Part shown: piece after piece, positions 7,997-15,043 of the stretch | Position numbering within the stretch: the first letter of the stretch is position 1 | Layout: each line of letters begins with the position of its first letter | Source of the DNA: JBBRMQ01 sp038230775 | Lineage (GTDB): Bacteria > Acidobacteriota > Thermoanaerobaculia > Gp7-AA8 | NCBI GenBank assembly: GCA_038230775.1 | Contig: JBBRMQ010000038.1 | Location: 1-23,883 of the forward strand | Length of the DNA: 23,883 nucleotides | Reading direction: 5' to 3' | Notes under the pieces: model-generated | The model's database searches: none | What the model was told of the DNA's origin: nothing | Seen by the model: the letters and a program-made list of their open reading frames with translations, nothing else | Made by a program: the position numbers and the translations under genes

Positions 7997-8955
7997 TCTT
8001 TGAAGAGCGTGCGTATCGACTCCTCGTACGGCGCGCGAAGCACTCCGCGATCCGTGATGATGGCGGTGATCAGGCGGGCCGGTGTCACGTCGAACGCGGG
8101 ATGGCGGACGCGGATGCCCTCCGGCGCCATCCTCATCCCGCCGATATCCGTCACCTCGGCAATGCTCCGCTCCTCGATCGGAATCGACGCTCCGGTCGAA
8201 GCGTGAATGTCGATCGTCGACACTGGCGCCGCGACATAGAACGGAACCTGATGTGCGTTGGCGAGTACGGCGACGGTATAGGTGCCGATCTTGTTCGCTG
8301 TGTCGCCGTTCGCGGCGATGCGGTCGGCGCCGACCAAAACAGCGTCGAACGTCCGCTGCTGGAAAAAGTGGCCCGCCATGTTGTCGGTGATCAGCGTGAC
8401 GTCGATGCCGTCCTGCTGCAGCTCCCACGCGGTGAGGCGGGCGCCCTGCAGAAACGGGCGCGTCTCGTCGGCGAACACCGCGACCTTCTTGCCCTGTTCG
8501 ATCGCCGCGCGCACCACGCCTAACGCGGTTCCGTAGCCCGCCGTCGCCAGCGCACCGGCGTTGCAGTGCGTGAGAATTGTGGTTTTCGATCCGAGGAGAT
8601 CGGCGCCGAAGCGGCCGATGCGGTGGTTGGCTTCGACGTCTTCCCGGAAAATCGCTTCCGCCTCCGCGACCGTGCCTTTCGCTCGCAACATGCGATCGAC
8701 GGCCCAGGCGAGGTTCACCGCCGTCGGCCGCGATGCCTTCAACTCCGTCGCCGCCGCGGGGAGGTCGTCCGCGAGGGCCATTCCGAACGCCGCCGCTACG
8801 CCGATCGCCGGCGCGCCGCGAACCACCATGTCGTGAATGGCGACAGCCACTTCGTGCGCATCACGACATGTGACATACACGACCTCGCGCGGAAGTTTGC
8901 GTTGATCGAGCAACTCGAGCGCACCACCGCGCCAGCGGATGGGTTCGACGGACAT
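7993..8955 (-). CDS. mtnA: S-methyl-5-thioribose-1-phosphate isomerase
   Basis: MtnA converts methylthioribose-1-phosphate to methylthioribulose-1-phosphate in the methionine salvage pathway. The 320-residue product has the family length. It shows MVVRGAPAIGVAAAFG, the catalytic cysteine in LTHCNAGALAT (C131), ADETRPFLQGARLTAWEL, and VGADRIAANGDTANKIGTY with the catalytic Asp (D211). ATG 8955 is chosen because family proteins begin just before PIRWRGGALELLDQ, and a TAGTAT box stands eight bases upstream. The reading frame stays open to 9657, but that extension is only the antisense of gap. No other methionine-salvage gene is in the window. It starts a three-gene minus-strand unit with the DUF4149 and DUF5916 genes. 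Close relatives such as eIF2B-type proteins are less likely given the conserved Cys/Asp pair. Confidence 0.95.
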   Translation of the reverse strand: MSVEPIRWRGGALELLDQRKLPREVVYVTCRDAHEVAVAIHDMVVRGAPAIGVAAAFGMALADDLPAAATELKASRPTAVNLAWAVDRMLRAKGTVAEAEAIFREDVEANHRIGRFGADLLGSKTTILTHCNAGALATAGYGTALGVVRAAIEQGKKVAVFADETRPFLQGARLTAWELQQDGIDVTLITDNMAGHFFQQRTFDAVLVGADRIAANGDTANKIGTYTVAVLANAHQVPFYVAAPVSTIDIHASTGASIPIEERSIAEVTDIGGMRMAPEGIRVRHPAFDVTPARLITAIITDRGVLRAPYEESIRTLFKD

Positions 8956-8963
8956 GGGTCGAT

Positions 8964-8969
8964 ATACTA
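8964..8969 (-). promoter_or_regulatory. possible -10 box (TAGTAT) of mtnA
   Basis: TAGTAT on the minus strand ends eight bases before ATG 8955, and no Shine-Dalgarno site is visible between them. This again fits a very short leader. No convincing -35 sequence is seen because the heptad hairpin begins close upstream. Confidence 0.4.
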
Positions 8970-8980
8970 GCTGTACGTCA

Positions 8981-9065
8981 GGATTGCGGACTGAGGACTG
9001 AGGGACTGAGCCTCCACGCCGCCTTGGTGGTTGTGACTCAGTCCTCAGTCCGCAGTCCTCAGTCC
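8981..9065. repeat. heptad-repeat hairpin, GGACTGA unit (copy B)
   Basis: The left arm (about 8986-9010) and right arm (9037-9065) are inverted tandem copies of the same 7-mer as the hairpin at 1794-1886, with one extra G and one substituted unit. The 26-nt loop again holds CCAC...GGTGG and ends in TTGTGA, like copy A. The element lies between the divergent mtnA and gap genes, so it is upstream of both. Confidence 0.88.
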
Positions 9066-9081
9066 TTTCTCCGGAGGCATC

Positions 9082-10107
9082 ATGATCAAAGTGGGCGTCA
9101 ACGGCTTCGGCCGCATCGGACGCAACGTCGTGCGGGCTGCGCTCGATGGCAAACATGACATTCAATTCGTGGCGGTGAACGATCTCACCGACGCGGCGAA
9201 TCTCGCCTATCTCCTGAAGTACGACTCGGTCCACCGCACGCTGGAGAACGACGTCAAGAACACGTCGAACAGCATCAGCGTCGATGGCCATGAGATTCGC
9301 GTCTTCTCTTCCCCCGATCCCGCCGACATCCCCTGGTCCGACCTCGGCGTCGAGATGGTCGTCGAATCGTCGGGCCGCTTCACCTCCAGGGACAAAGCCT
9401 CGCGTCATCTCAAGAAGAGCGTCGAGCACGTGATCATCTCCGCTCCGTCGAAGGATGCGGACGTCACGCTCTGCATGGGCGTCAACGAGAAGGAGTTCGA
9501 TCCGAAGGCGCACAAGATCGTTTCCAACGCGTCGTGCACCACCAACTGTCTCGCGCCCATTGCGAAAGTGCTGCACGAGCACTTCGGCATCGAGACCGGG
9601 ATCATGACCACGATTCATTCCTACACGAACGATCAGGAGATTCTCGACCTGCCGCACAAGGATTGGCGGCGCGGGCGCGCGGCGGCGCTGTCGATGATTC
9701 CGACGACGACCGGTGCAGCGAAGGCGGTCGGCCTCGTGCTGCCGGAGATGAAGGGCAAGTTCGACGGGATCTCCGTGCGCGTCCCGACCCCGAACGTGTC
9801 ACTCGTCGACCTCACCTTCCGCACTTCCAGGGCGACGAATGCCGATGAGATCAACCAGGTTCTGCGCGAAGCGTCCGCCGGCGATTTCAAAGGCATCCTC
9901 ACCTACTCCGATGAGCAGCTCGTCTCCATCGATTTCAATCACAACCCGCACTCGTCCATCGTCGACACCACGTTCACGCGCTCCGTCGATCCGCACATGC
10001 ACAAGGTCCTCGCGTGGTACGACAACGAGTGGGGCTACTCGAATCGCATCGTCGATCTCATTGCGTACATGGCACGCGTGAAGCAGGGTTCCCTCACCGC
10101 CCGATGA
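9082..10107 (+). CDS. gap: glyceraldehyde-3-phosphate dehydrogenase, type I
   Basis: This NAD-dependent dehydrogenase of central glycolysis makes 1,3-bisphosphoglycerate. The 341-residue product starts with the Rossmann motif VGVNGFGRIGRNVVRA. The acidic residue after AVN (D34) favours NAD. The active-site Cys is C152 in NASCTTNCLAP, with its partner H179 in TTIHSYTND. WYDNEWGYSNRI near the end is also diagnostic. A good Shine-Dalgarno site (GGAGG) precedes ATG 9082. The stop overlaps the pgk ATG (ATGA at 10104-10107), giving the classic gap-pgk operon. Confidence 0.98.
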   Translation: MIKVGVNGFGRIGRNVVRAALDGKHDIQFVAVNDLTDAANLAYLLKYDSVHRTLENDVKNTSNSISVDGHEIRVFSSPDPADIPWSDLGVEMVVESSGRFTSRDKASRHLKKSVEHVIISAPSKDADVTLCMGVNEKEFDPKAHKIVSNASCTTNCLAPIAKVLHEHFGIETGIMTTIHSYTNDQEILDLPHKDWRRGRAAALSMIPTTTGAAKAVGLVLPEMKGKFDGISVRVPTPNVSLVDLTFRTSRATNADEINQVLREASAGDFKGILTYSDEQLVSIDFNHNPHSSIVDTTFTRSVDPHMHKVLAWYDNEWGYSNRIVDLIAYMARVKQGSLTAR

Positions 10108-11279
10108 TCCAGATCCGGACCATCGATCACCTGCCGCTGCGCGGCGCGCGCGTGTTCTATCGCGTCGATTACAACGTGCCGCTGGAAGACGGGCGCATCA
10201 CCGATGCGACGCGCATCGAAGAAACGCTGCCGACGATCAGGCGCCTGCGCGACGCCGGCGCCTCCCTCGTCATCGCCAGCCACCTCGGGCGGCCCAAAGG
10301 CGAGCGCAAGGCGAAATACTCGCTCGCCCCGGTGCGCGAGAAGCTGGCGGCGCTGATCTCGACGCCCGTCCTGTGGGCCGAGGATGTGAACGCGGACACT
10401 TCGAAGCTGAAGCCGGGCGACGTGATGCTGCTCGAGAATCTGCGCTTTTATCCCGGCGAAGAGAGCAACGACCGCGGATTCGCCGAACAGTTGCGCAAGC
10501 TCGCCGATGTCTACGTCAACGACGCGTTCGGCGCATCGCACCGCGCGCACGCTTCGATCGAAGCGCTCCCGCGGCTTTTCGGCGCGGCCAAGAGCGCCGG
10601 CGGACTTCTTCTGGTGAAAGAGATCGAGTTTCTGCAGAAGATCACCAACGTCTCCGAGCGGCCGTTCGTGGCTTTGTTAGGCGGGGCGAAGATCGCCGGC
10701 AAGATCGAGCCGCTCGAGGCGCTCGTGAATCTGGCCGACGCGGTGCTCATCGGCGGCGGCATGGCAAACACGTTTCTGGCGGCGAAGAAGACCGCGATGG
10801 GCGGCTCTCTGGTCGATGCGGACTCCATCGAAATCGCGACGCGCATCCTGCAGGGCAAGCATCGCGCGCACGTGATGCTGCCCACCGACCTGGTGGTGGC
10901 TGATTCGATGGAGCAGCCCACGAAAATCGAGACCGTTGCAGTCTCCAGCGGGTTGTCCGCGCAGCAGAAGGCCTTCGACATCGGGCCGCAGACCATCGCC
11001 GCGTTCGGCGCCGAGTTGAAGAAGGCTCGAACGATCTTCTGGAACGGGCCGATGGGCGTGTTCGAAAAGGAAGCGTTCGCCGACGGCACGAAGGCGATTG
11101 CGCGCGCGGTCGCGGAGGCCAACGCCACGACCGTGGTCGGAGGCGGCGAATCGGTCGAGGCGGTGAAGGCGTCAGGATTCGCCGATCGCATCAGTCACAT
11201 CTCGACCGGCGGCGGCGCGTCGCTGGAGTTCATCTCCGGGACAACGCTGCCCGGAATCGAAGTCCTGCGGGTGTCCTGA
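10104..11279 (+). CDS. pgk: phosphoglycerate kinase
   Basis: Pgk transfers the acyl phosphate made by GAPDH to ADP. The 391-residue protein has the signature RVDYNVPLEDGRI, SHLGRPKGE, LLENLRFYPGEE, NDAFGASHRAHAS, LLGGAKIAGKIEP, GGGMANTF, WNGPMGVFE and STGGGASLEF. The usual GGGD(S/T) nucleotide-side motif reads GGGES here, a conservative Asp-to-Glu change. Its ATG overlaps the gap stop, and its TGA overlaps the next ATG by one base, so the genes are translationally coupled. A longer reading from 10014 is an overlap with gap and is not used. Confidence 0.97.
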   Translation: MIQIRTIDHLPLRGARVFYRVDYNVPLEDGRITDATRIEETLPTIRRLRDAGASLVIASHLGRPKGERKAKYSLAPVREKLAALISTPVLWAEDVNADTSKLKPGDVMLLENLRFYPGEESNDRGFAEQLRKLADVYVNDAFGASHRAHASIEALPRLFGAAKSAGGLLLVKEIEFLQKITNVSERPFVALLGGAKIAGKIEPLEALVNLADAVLIGGGMANTFLAAKKTAMGGSLVDADSIEIATRILQGKHRAHVMLPTDLVVADSMEQPTKIETVAVSSGLSAQQKAFDIGPQTIAAFGAELKKARTIFWNGPMGVFEKEAFADGTKAIARAVAEANATTVVGGGESVEAVKASGFADRISHISTGGGASLEFISGTTLPGIEVLRVS

Positions 11280-11836
11280 TGGCGCAGGAAATCGAAGTCA
11301 AGTTCGCGCTCCGGGATCGCAACGAGCTGATTCACAAGCTGAGCGACGCCGGCGGCCAGCGCCTCTATCCGGAGACGTTCGAAGACAACATCGTGCTCGA
11401 TCGTCGCGGAGAATTGCGAACCAAGGGTGCGCTGCTGCGCGTCCGCAAGTTCGGCAAGTATTCGATCGCGACGTACAAAGGGCCGATGTCGATCGAAGGG
11501 GGCATCAAGTCGCGCGAAGAAGTGCAGACCGGCGTCGAGAGCTTCGAGCTCGCCATCCAGCTCTTCGATGTCCTCGGTTACAAGCCCGTCTTCCGCTACC
11601 AGAAGTTCCGCGAAGTGTGGCGCGTAAAAGAGGTCGAGGTCGTCCTGGACCGCACGCCGATCGGCGACTACTTCGAGATCGAAGGGCCAATCGATATGAT
11701 CCGCGATGTCGCGTCGCAGCTTGGCATGAACATGGACAACGCGATCCGCAGCACGTACGCGGATCTCTACCGCCAGGCACGCCGCACGCGCGGCGATCTG
11801 CCCGAGAACATGGTCTTCTCGCCGGAGGCATTGTGA
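11279..11836 (+). CDS. CYTH domain protein (class IV adenylate cyclase / triphosphatase-like)
   Basis: The 185-residue protein begins with the ExExK motif of CYTH enzymes (E4, E6, K8 in EIEVKF). It continues with LRVRKFGKYSIATYKGP, REEVQTGVES, the basic-acidic strand RYQKFREVW, and EVVLDRTPIGDYFEIEG, which supply the charged residues lining the triphosphate tunnel. Members act on triphosphate substrates: CyaB-type adenylate cyclase, thiamine triphosphatase or tripolyphosphatase. The sequence alone does not decide which. It starts one base inside the pgk stop, so it is part of the glycolytic operon, and it is followed 16 bp later by the nucleotidyltransferase. Confidence 0.88.
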   Translation: MAQEIEVKFALRDRNELIHKLSDAGGQRLYPETFEDNIVLDRRGELRTKGALLRVRKFGKYSIATYKGPMSIEGGIKSREEVQTGVESFELAIQLFDVLGYKPVFRYQKFREVWRVKEVEVVLDRTPIGDYFEIEGPIDMIRDVASQLGMNMDNAIRSTYADLYRQARRTRGDLPENMVFSPEAL

Positions 11837-11852
11837 AGTCGCAACAACTGTC

Positions 11853-12863
11853 ATGAAAGGCATGATCCTCGCCGCGGGCTTCGGCACGCGGCTGCGGCCG
11901 TTCACGTACGCCGTGCCCAAGCCAATGGTGCCGCTTTGCAATCAGCCGCTGATTGGATGGACGGCCGAATCGCTGATCGATGCCGGCGTGCGCGAGCTCG
12001 TCGTGAACGTGCATCACCTTCCGGCGGCGATCGAGCAATACCTTCCGTCCGAGTTTCCCGATGCGAAATTCGACTTCTCATTCGAAGAAGAAATCCTCGG
12101 CACCGGCGGCGGCATTCGAAAAGTGCAGCCGCTCCTCGAACACGACGTCGATTTCTTTCTCGTCAACGGCGACACCGTGCAGTTCCCGCGCTATGGCGAG
12201 CTGCGCGCGGCACGCCAACGGATCGATGCTCTCGCCGCGCTCACGTTGCGGCATCCGCCTGTCGGCGATCACTTCACGCCGGTCTGGTTCGACGGCAAGA
12301 CCATCACCGGTTTCGGCGAGGGGCGCGGCGAAGCGCTGATGTTCTCCGGCTCGCATCTCATCAGCTCGCGTGTGTTCGCCCATCTCCCGCCGAACGAGTT
12401 CTCCAGCATCGTGGACGAGGTCTACCGGCCGATGGTCGAGTCGGGGCGAGAAAATCTCGCCGGGATCGTGAATGACGGCGTGTGGTTCGACATCGGTACG
12501 CCGCAGCGATACATGAGCGCCTCCAGCGCGCTTCTCGATCTCATGATCCGCGGCACCGTCGAGCCGCGCAAAGGATCGCGCATCGCCGGAGACTCACTGC
12601 TGCACGAGTCGGCCGAAGGAAAGGCCGTGCACTCCTCGATCGGGGCCCGCACCGTAATCGAGGGCGACGTTCGCGAGAGCGTCATCTGGGACAACTGCCG
12701 CATCGGTCGGGGAGTCACGCTCGAGCGCTGCGTGGTCGCTCACGGCGTCGAGATCACCGGCGACGCCAACTTCTCCGACGTCATGATCTGCCGCAGCGAC
12801 CGCGCGATCCCGATGAAGCCCGAGTATCGATTGGAAAACGATCTCGTGATCGTGTCGATATAG
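11853..12863 (+). CDS. NDP-sugar nucleotidyltransferase with C-terminal left-handed beta-helix
   Basis: The 336-residue protein has the pyrophosphorylase opening MILAAGFGTRLRPFT followed by VPKPMVPLCNQPLI. GTGGGI lies at residues 83-88 and the metal-binding Asp is D107 in LVNGDT. A FDIGTPQRYM segment closes the catalytic domain. From about residue 245 hexapeptide-like repeats (SSIGARTVIEGDV, DNCRIGRGVTLERCVVAHGV) form a left-handed beta-helix. This resembles mannose-1-phosphate guanylyltransferase and MurU-like enzymes that charge a sugar-1-phosphate with a nucleotide. The sugar and nucleotide are not evident. It lies in the gap-pgk operon, which could feed sugar phosphates into envelope synthesis (inference). 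Confidence 0.9.
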   Translation: MKGMILAAGFGTRLRPFTYAVPKPMVPLCNQPLIGWTAESLIDAGVRELVVNVHHLPAAIEQYLPSEFPDAKFDFSFEEEILGTGGGIRKVQPLLEHDVDFFLVNGDTVQFPRYGELRAARQRIDALAALTLRHPPVGDHFTPVWFDGKTITGFGEGRGEALMFSGSHLISSRVFAHLPPNEFSSIVDEVYRPMVESGRENLAGIVNDGVWFDIGTPQRYMSASSALLDLMIRGTVEPRKGSRIAGDSLLHESAEGKAVHSSIGARTVIEGDVRESVIWDNCRIGRGVTLERCVVAHGVEITGDANFSDVMICRSDRAIPMKPEYRLENDLVIVSI

Positions 12864-12866
12864 AAT
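12859..12866 (+). promoter_or_regulatory. possible -10 box (TATAGAAT) of ndk
   Basis: TATAGAAT overlaps the stop codon of the nucleotidyltransferase and ends ten bases before ATG 12877. No Shine-Dalgarno site is visible there. It could give ndk its own start in addition to read-through from the operon. Confidence 0.35.
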
Positions 12867-12876
12867 CCGCGCCGCT

Positions 12877-13293
12877 ATGGCGAACCGCACATTCACGATC
12901 CTCAAACCGGACTCCGTCCGCAAGGGCAACTCCGGCAAAATCATCTCCCGCCTCGAATCGGAGGGCTTCAAGATCCTCGGCCTCAAGAAACTGGGTCTCT
13001 CACAGCGTCAGGCTGAAGGCTTCTACGCCGTCCATCGCGAGCGCCCGTTCTACAACGACCTCGTGAAATACATGACGTCGGGACCGGTCTACGTCGCCGC
13101 GCTGCAGCGTGACGACGCCGTCACACACCTGCGGCAGGTGATGGGCGCGACCGATCCGAAGAAGGCCGACAAAGCGACGATCCGCGCCGAGTTCGGCGAA
13201 TCGATCGAGCAGAACGCGATTCACGGGTCGGACTCCGACGACAACGCGCGCCTCGAGATCGCCTACTTCTTCGCCGAAAGCGAACTGACGTGA
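12877..13293 (+). CDS. ndk: nucleoside diphosphate kinase
   Basis: Ndk moves the gamma phosphate among nucleoside triphosphates, supplying NTPs and dNTPs. The 138-residue length is typical. The opening RTFTILKPDSVRKG, the YAVHRERPFY stretch, GPVYVAALQ and the active-site NAIHGSDS (phospho-His H116) are all present. The gene starts 13 bp after the nucleotidyltransferase, so it closes the gap-to-ndk series. It is followed by heptad repeats that may end transcription. Confidence 0.97.
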   Translation: MANRTFTILKPDSVRKGNSGKIISRLESEGFKILGLKKLGLSQRQAEGFYAVHRERPFYNDLVKYMTSGPVYVAALQRDDAVTHLRQVMGATDPKKADKATIRAEFGESIEQNAIHGSDSDDNARLEIAYFFAESELT

Positions 13294-13332
13294 GAGACGA
13301 CTGAGGACTGGCGGCCTGAGGCAGAACCGAAA

Positions 13333-13431
13333 GCAGAATGCAGAATGCAGAATGCAGAATGCAGAATGCAGAATGCAGAATGCAGAATGCAGAAACTCGA
13401 GATTTTCTGCATTCTGCATTCTGCATTCAGC
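13333..13431. repeat. heptad-repeat hairpin, GCAGAAT unit
   Basis: Eight perfect tandem GCAGAAT units (13333-13388) are followed by one variant, GCAGAAA. After an 8-nt loop containing CTCGAG come four inverted units (TTTCTGC, ATTCTGC, ATTCTGC, ATTCAGC; 13404-13431). The stem can therefore pair in several registers. The unit length is 7, as in the GAGGACT hairpins, but the sequence differs. A short remnant GACTGAGGACTG lies just upstream at 13299-13310. The element lies in the 220-bp gap after ndk; no gene is visible in that gap. Confidence 0.92.
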
Positions 13432-13513
13432 TCTCTGAAGTCGAGGACCGGTTGCCCAGTTCTACGTCCTCACATTGCAATCAAATTCGCCTAATTCTGG
13501 TTATTTGTGGTCA

Positions 13514-14224
13514 ATGGCGAAAGCTCTTCTTGTCGTAACTCTGGCGTTTGCCATCGCTTGCGATCGAACTCCCATGACCTCGAACCGACCATCTGCAGTG
13601 CAGCAATCTCTGCCGCAGCACCACACCATTCACGTCGTCGCGCTCGGCGATTCCCTCGCGTACGGCACCGGTGATGAGAGCGGCAAAGGTATCGCCGGCC
13701 GACTCGATCCCGCGACCTTCACCACGCTGAATCTAGGCGTCAACGGCGCGCAGACGAGTGATCTCATTGGCAAACTCGGTCAGCAGCGTTTTCGCGACCG
13801 CATCGCCGATGCGGACGCGATCCTTCTATCGATCGGCGCGAACGATCTCTGGCGCAGCGAGAGCGTGCGGCAGGAAACGCTTCGCGATCCGGTCCCTGTG
13901 GCGTCGCAGGTCCTGGACCGCATCTCCGACATCGTCAGCGATCTGCATCAGAGCGCGCCCCATGCGCGCATCCTCGTCCTCGGCGCGTACAACCCCGTGC
14001 CGAAGCATCCGATGGCGCCGCTCATCAACCACTATCTCGAGATCTGGGACGCGACGCTCGCGAATCGTTTCAAAGATGATCCTCTCGTCAGCGTGGTGAA
14101 GATGGACGACATCGTGACGCCGAAGCGCTTGAGTCGCTACGATGGCTTCCATCCCGGCGGCGCGGCGTACGAAGACGCGGCCAACCGGATCGCGACGCTA
14201 CTGCGCCACGACAATCGCGGATAG
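13514..14224 (+). CDS. GDSL/SGNH-family hydrolase, probable lipoprotein
   Basis: The 236-residue product carries a signal sequence ending in AFAIAC (C16), a plausible though not ideal lipobox. SGNH blocks are clear: block I VVALGDSLAYG (Ser S47), block II NLGVNGAQT, block III SIGANDLW (N110), and block V DGFHPGG (D210, H213). Such enzymes are esterases or acylhydrolases working outside the cytoplasm, sometimes on cell-wall or sugar esters; the substrate is unknown here. I use ATG 13514, which places the hydrophobic stretch at the N-terminus, rather than ATG 13475. Its last 27 bases overlap, tail to tail, the end of the rlpA-like gene on the other strand. Confidence 0.9.
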   Translation: MAKALLVVTLAFAIACDRTPMTSNRPSAVQQSLPQHHTIHVVALGDSLAYGTGDESGKGIAGRLDPATFTTLNLGVNGAQTSDLIGKLGQQRFRDRIADADAILLSIGANDLWRSESVRQETLRDPVPVASQVLDRISDIVSDLHQSAPHARILVLGAYNPVPKHPMAPLINHYLEIWDATLANRFKDDPLVSVVKMDDIVTPKRLSRYDGFHPGGAAYEDAANRIATLLRHDNRG

Positions 14225-15043
14225 GCCCGCGGTTTCCAGCCGTGTGCGCATCCGGATCGCCTCATCACGGGTTGTGAAGGGACCGATGCGCACCAGATAG
14301 AGGTGCGTGTGGTCGATGTACGCCTTCTCGCCGAGCTGCGTCAGCTGATCCTTGAGCAGCTTCGCGTTGTTTTCCTGCGCGAATGCTCCGACCTGCACGA
14401 CGAATCCGGTGCCGTTCGTCGTGGGAGTGGGGCGGCGAGCACTCTCGCTCGCCGGCGTCCTGGTGGCCGGTGCCGGCCCCGGCTGCACCGGCACGGTCTC
14501 GATCCGTTTGCCGTCAGCAGAAACCTGGCGTCGCGTTTCGATGCCGGCGTGTTCCTCGACGACGCTCACGCTATCAACGACCTCCGCCACCGACGCCGCA
14601 GGCGTGTCCGGCAGCGGCTTCAATTCGGGAACGCTGACGACGTACGGCGCGGGCGGCTCGCGGTCTCCCTTGCCCAGCTTTACGATCGCCAGCTCCACAC
14701 TGCCGATGCCCGGCTCGACCAGCCCGATGCGCTGCGCAGCGGCGTAGGACAAGTCGATGAGACGATCGTTGATGTACGGTCCGCGATCGTTGATGCGAAC
14801 GCGGACGCTCTGCCCGTTCTTCGCATTTCTCACGTCGACCACGGTGCCGAACGGAAGCGTGCGATGCGCCGCCGTGAGCTGCATCGGATCGAAGATTTCG
14901 CCATTCGCCGTTGTTCGCCCCGCGAACTCCTGTCCGTACCAGCTCGCCGTGCCTCGCAACGGCTCGTTCGGCGGCGCCTGCTGCGGCACCGTTGTCGCGC
15001 AGGCGATCACGAGAAAAAAGAAGATCGCCGTGCAACGTTTCAA
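14198..15043 (-). CDS. rlpA: RlpA-like lipoprotein with DPBB and SPOR domains
   Basis: The 281-residue product starts with a lipoprotein signal (FLVIAC, C15). The double-psi beta-barrel of RlpA occupies about residues 30-108: GTASWYGQEFAGRTTANGE, then TAAHRTLPFGT (H60) and VRINDRGPY (D86), the residues tied to lytic transglycosylase activity. A proline- and threonine-rich linker leads to a SPOR domain (about 208-281, FVVQVGAFAQENNAKLL ... LYLVRIGPF) that binds denuded septal peptidoglycan. RlpA proteins cut glycan strands at division. The start is TTG 15043, supported by a GAGGTG ribosome site just before it and by the TTGA overlap with the purB stop. It is therefore the second gene of a purB-rlpA unit. 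Confidence 0.93.
   Translation of the reverse strand: MKRCTAIFFFLVIACATTVPQQAPPNEPLRGTASWYGQEFAGRTTANGEIFDPMQLTAAHRTLPFGTVVDVRNAKNGQSVRVRINDRGPYINDRLIDLSYAAAQRIGLVEPGIGSVELAIVKLGKGDREPPAPYVVSVPELKPLPDTPAASVAEVVDSVSVVEEHAGIETRRQVSADGKRIETVPVQPGPAPATRTPASESARRPTPTTNGTGFVVQVGAFAQENNAKLLKDQLTQLGEKAYIDHTHLYLVRIGPFTTRDEAIRMRTRLETAGLSAIVVAQ

Noticed and set aside
7997..8428. N-terminal extension of the DUF4149 protein
   Set aside because: It overlaps mtnA in another frame, is rich in Arg/His, and lacks membrane segments; the family begins at the first hydrophobic helix.
8956..9657. Long open N-terminal extension of mtnA (234 codons)
   Set aside because: It is wholly antisense to gap and the heptad hairpin, has no family likeness, and MtnA proteins start at the ATG at 8955.
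13333..13395. Possible CRISPR array or VNTR gene segment
   Set aside because: The 7-bp units have no spacers and do not encode a protein; they form a hairpin with the inverted units that follow.
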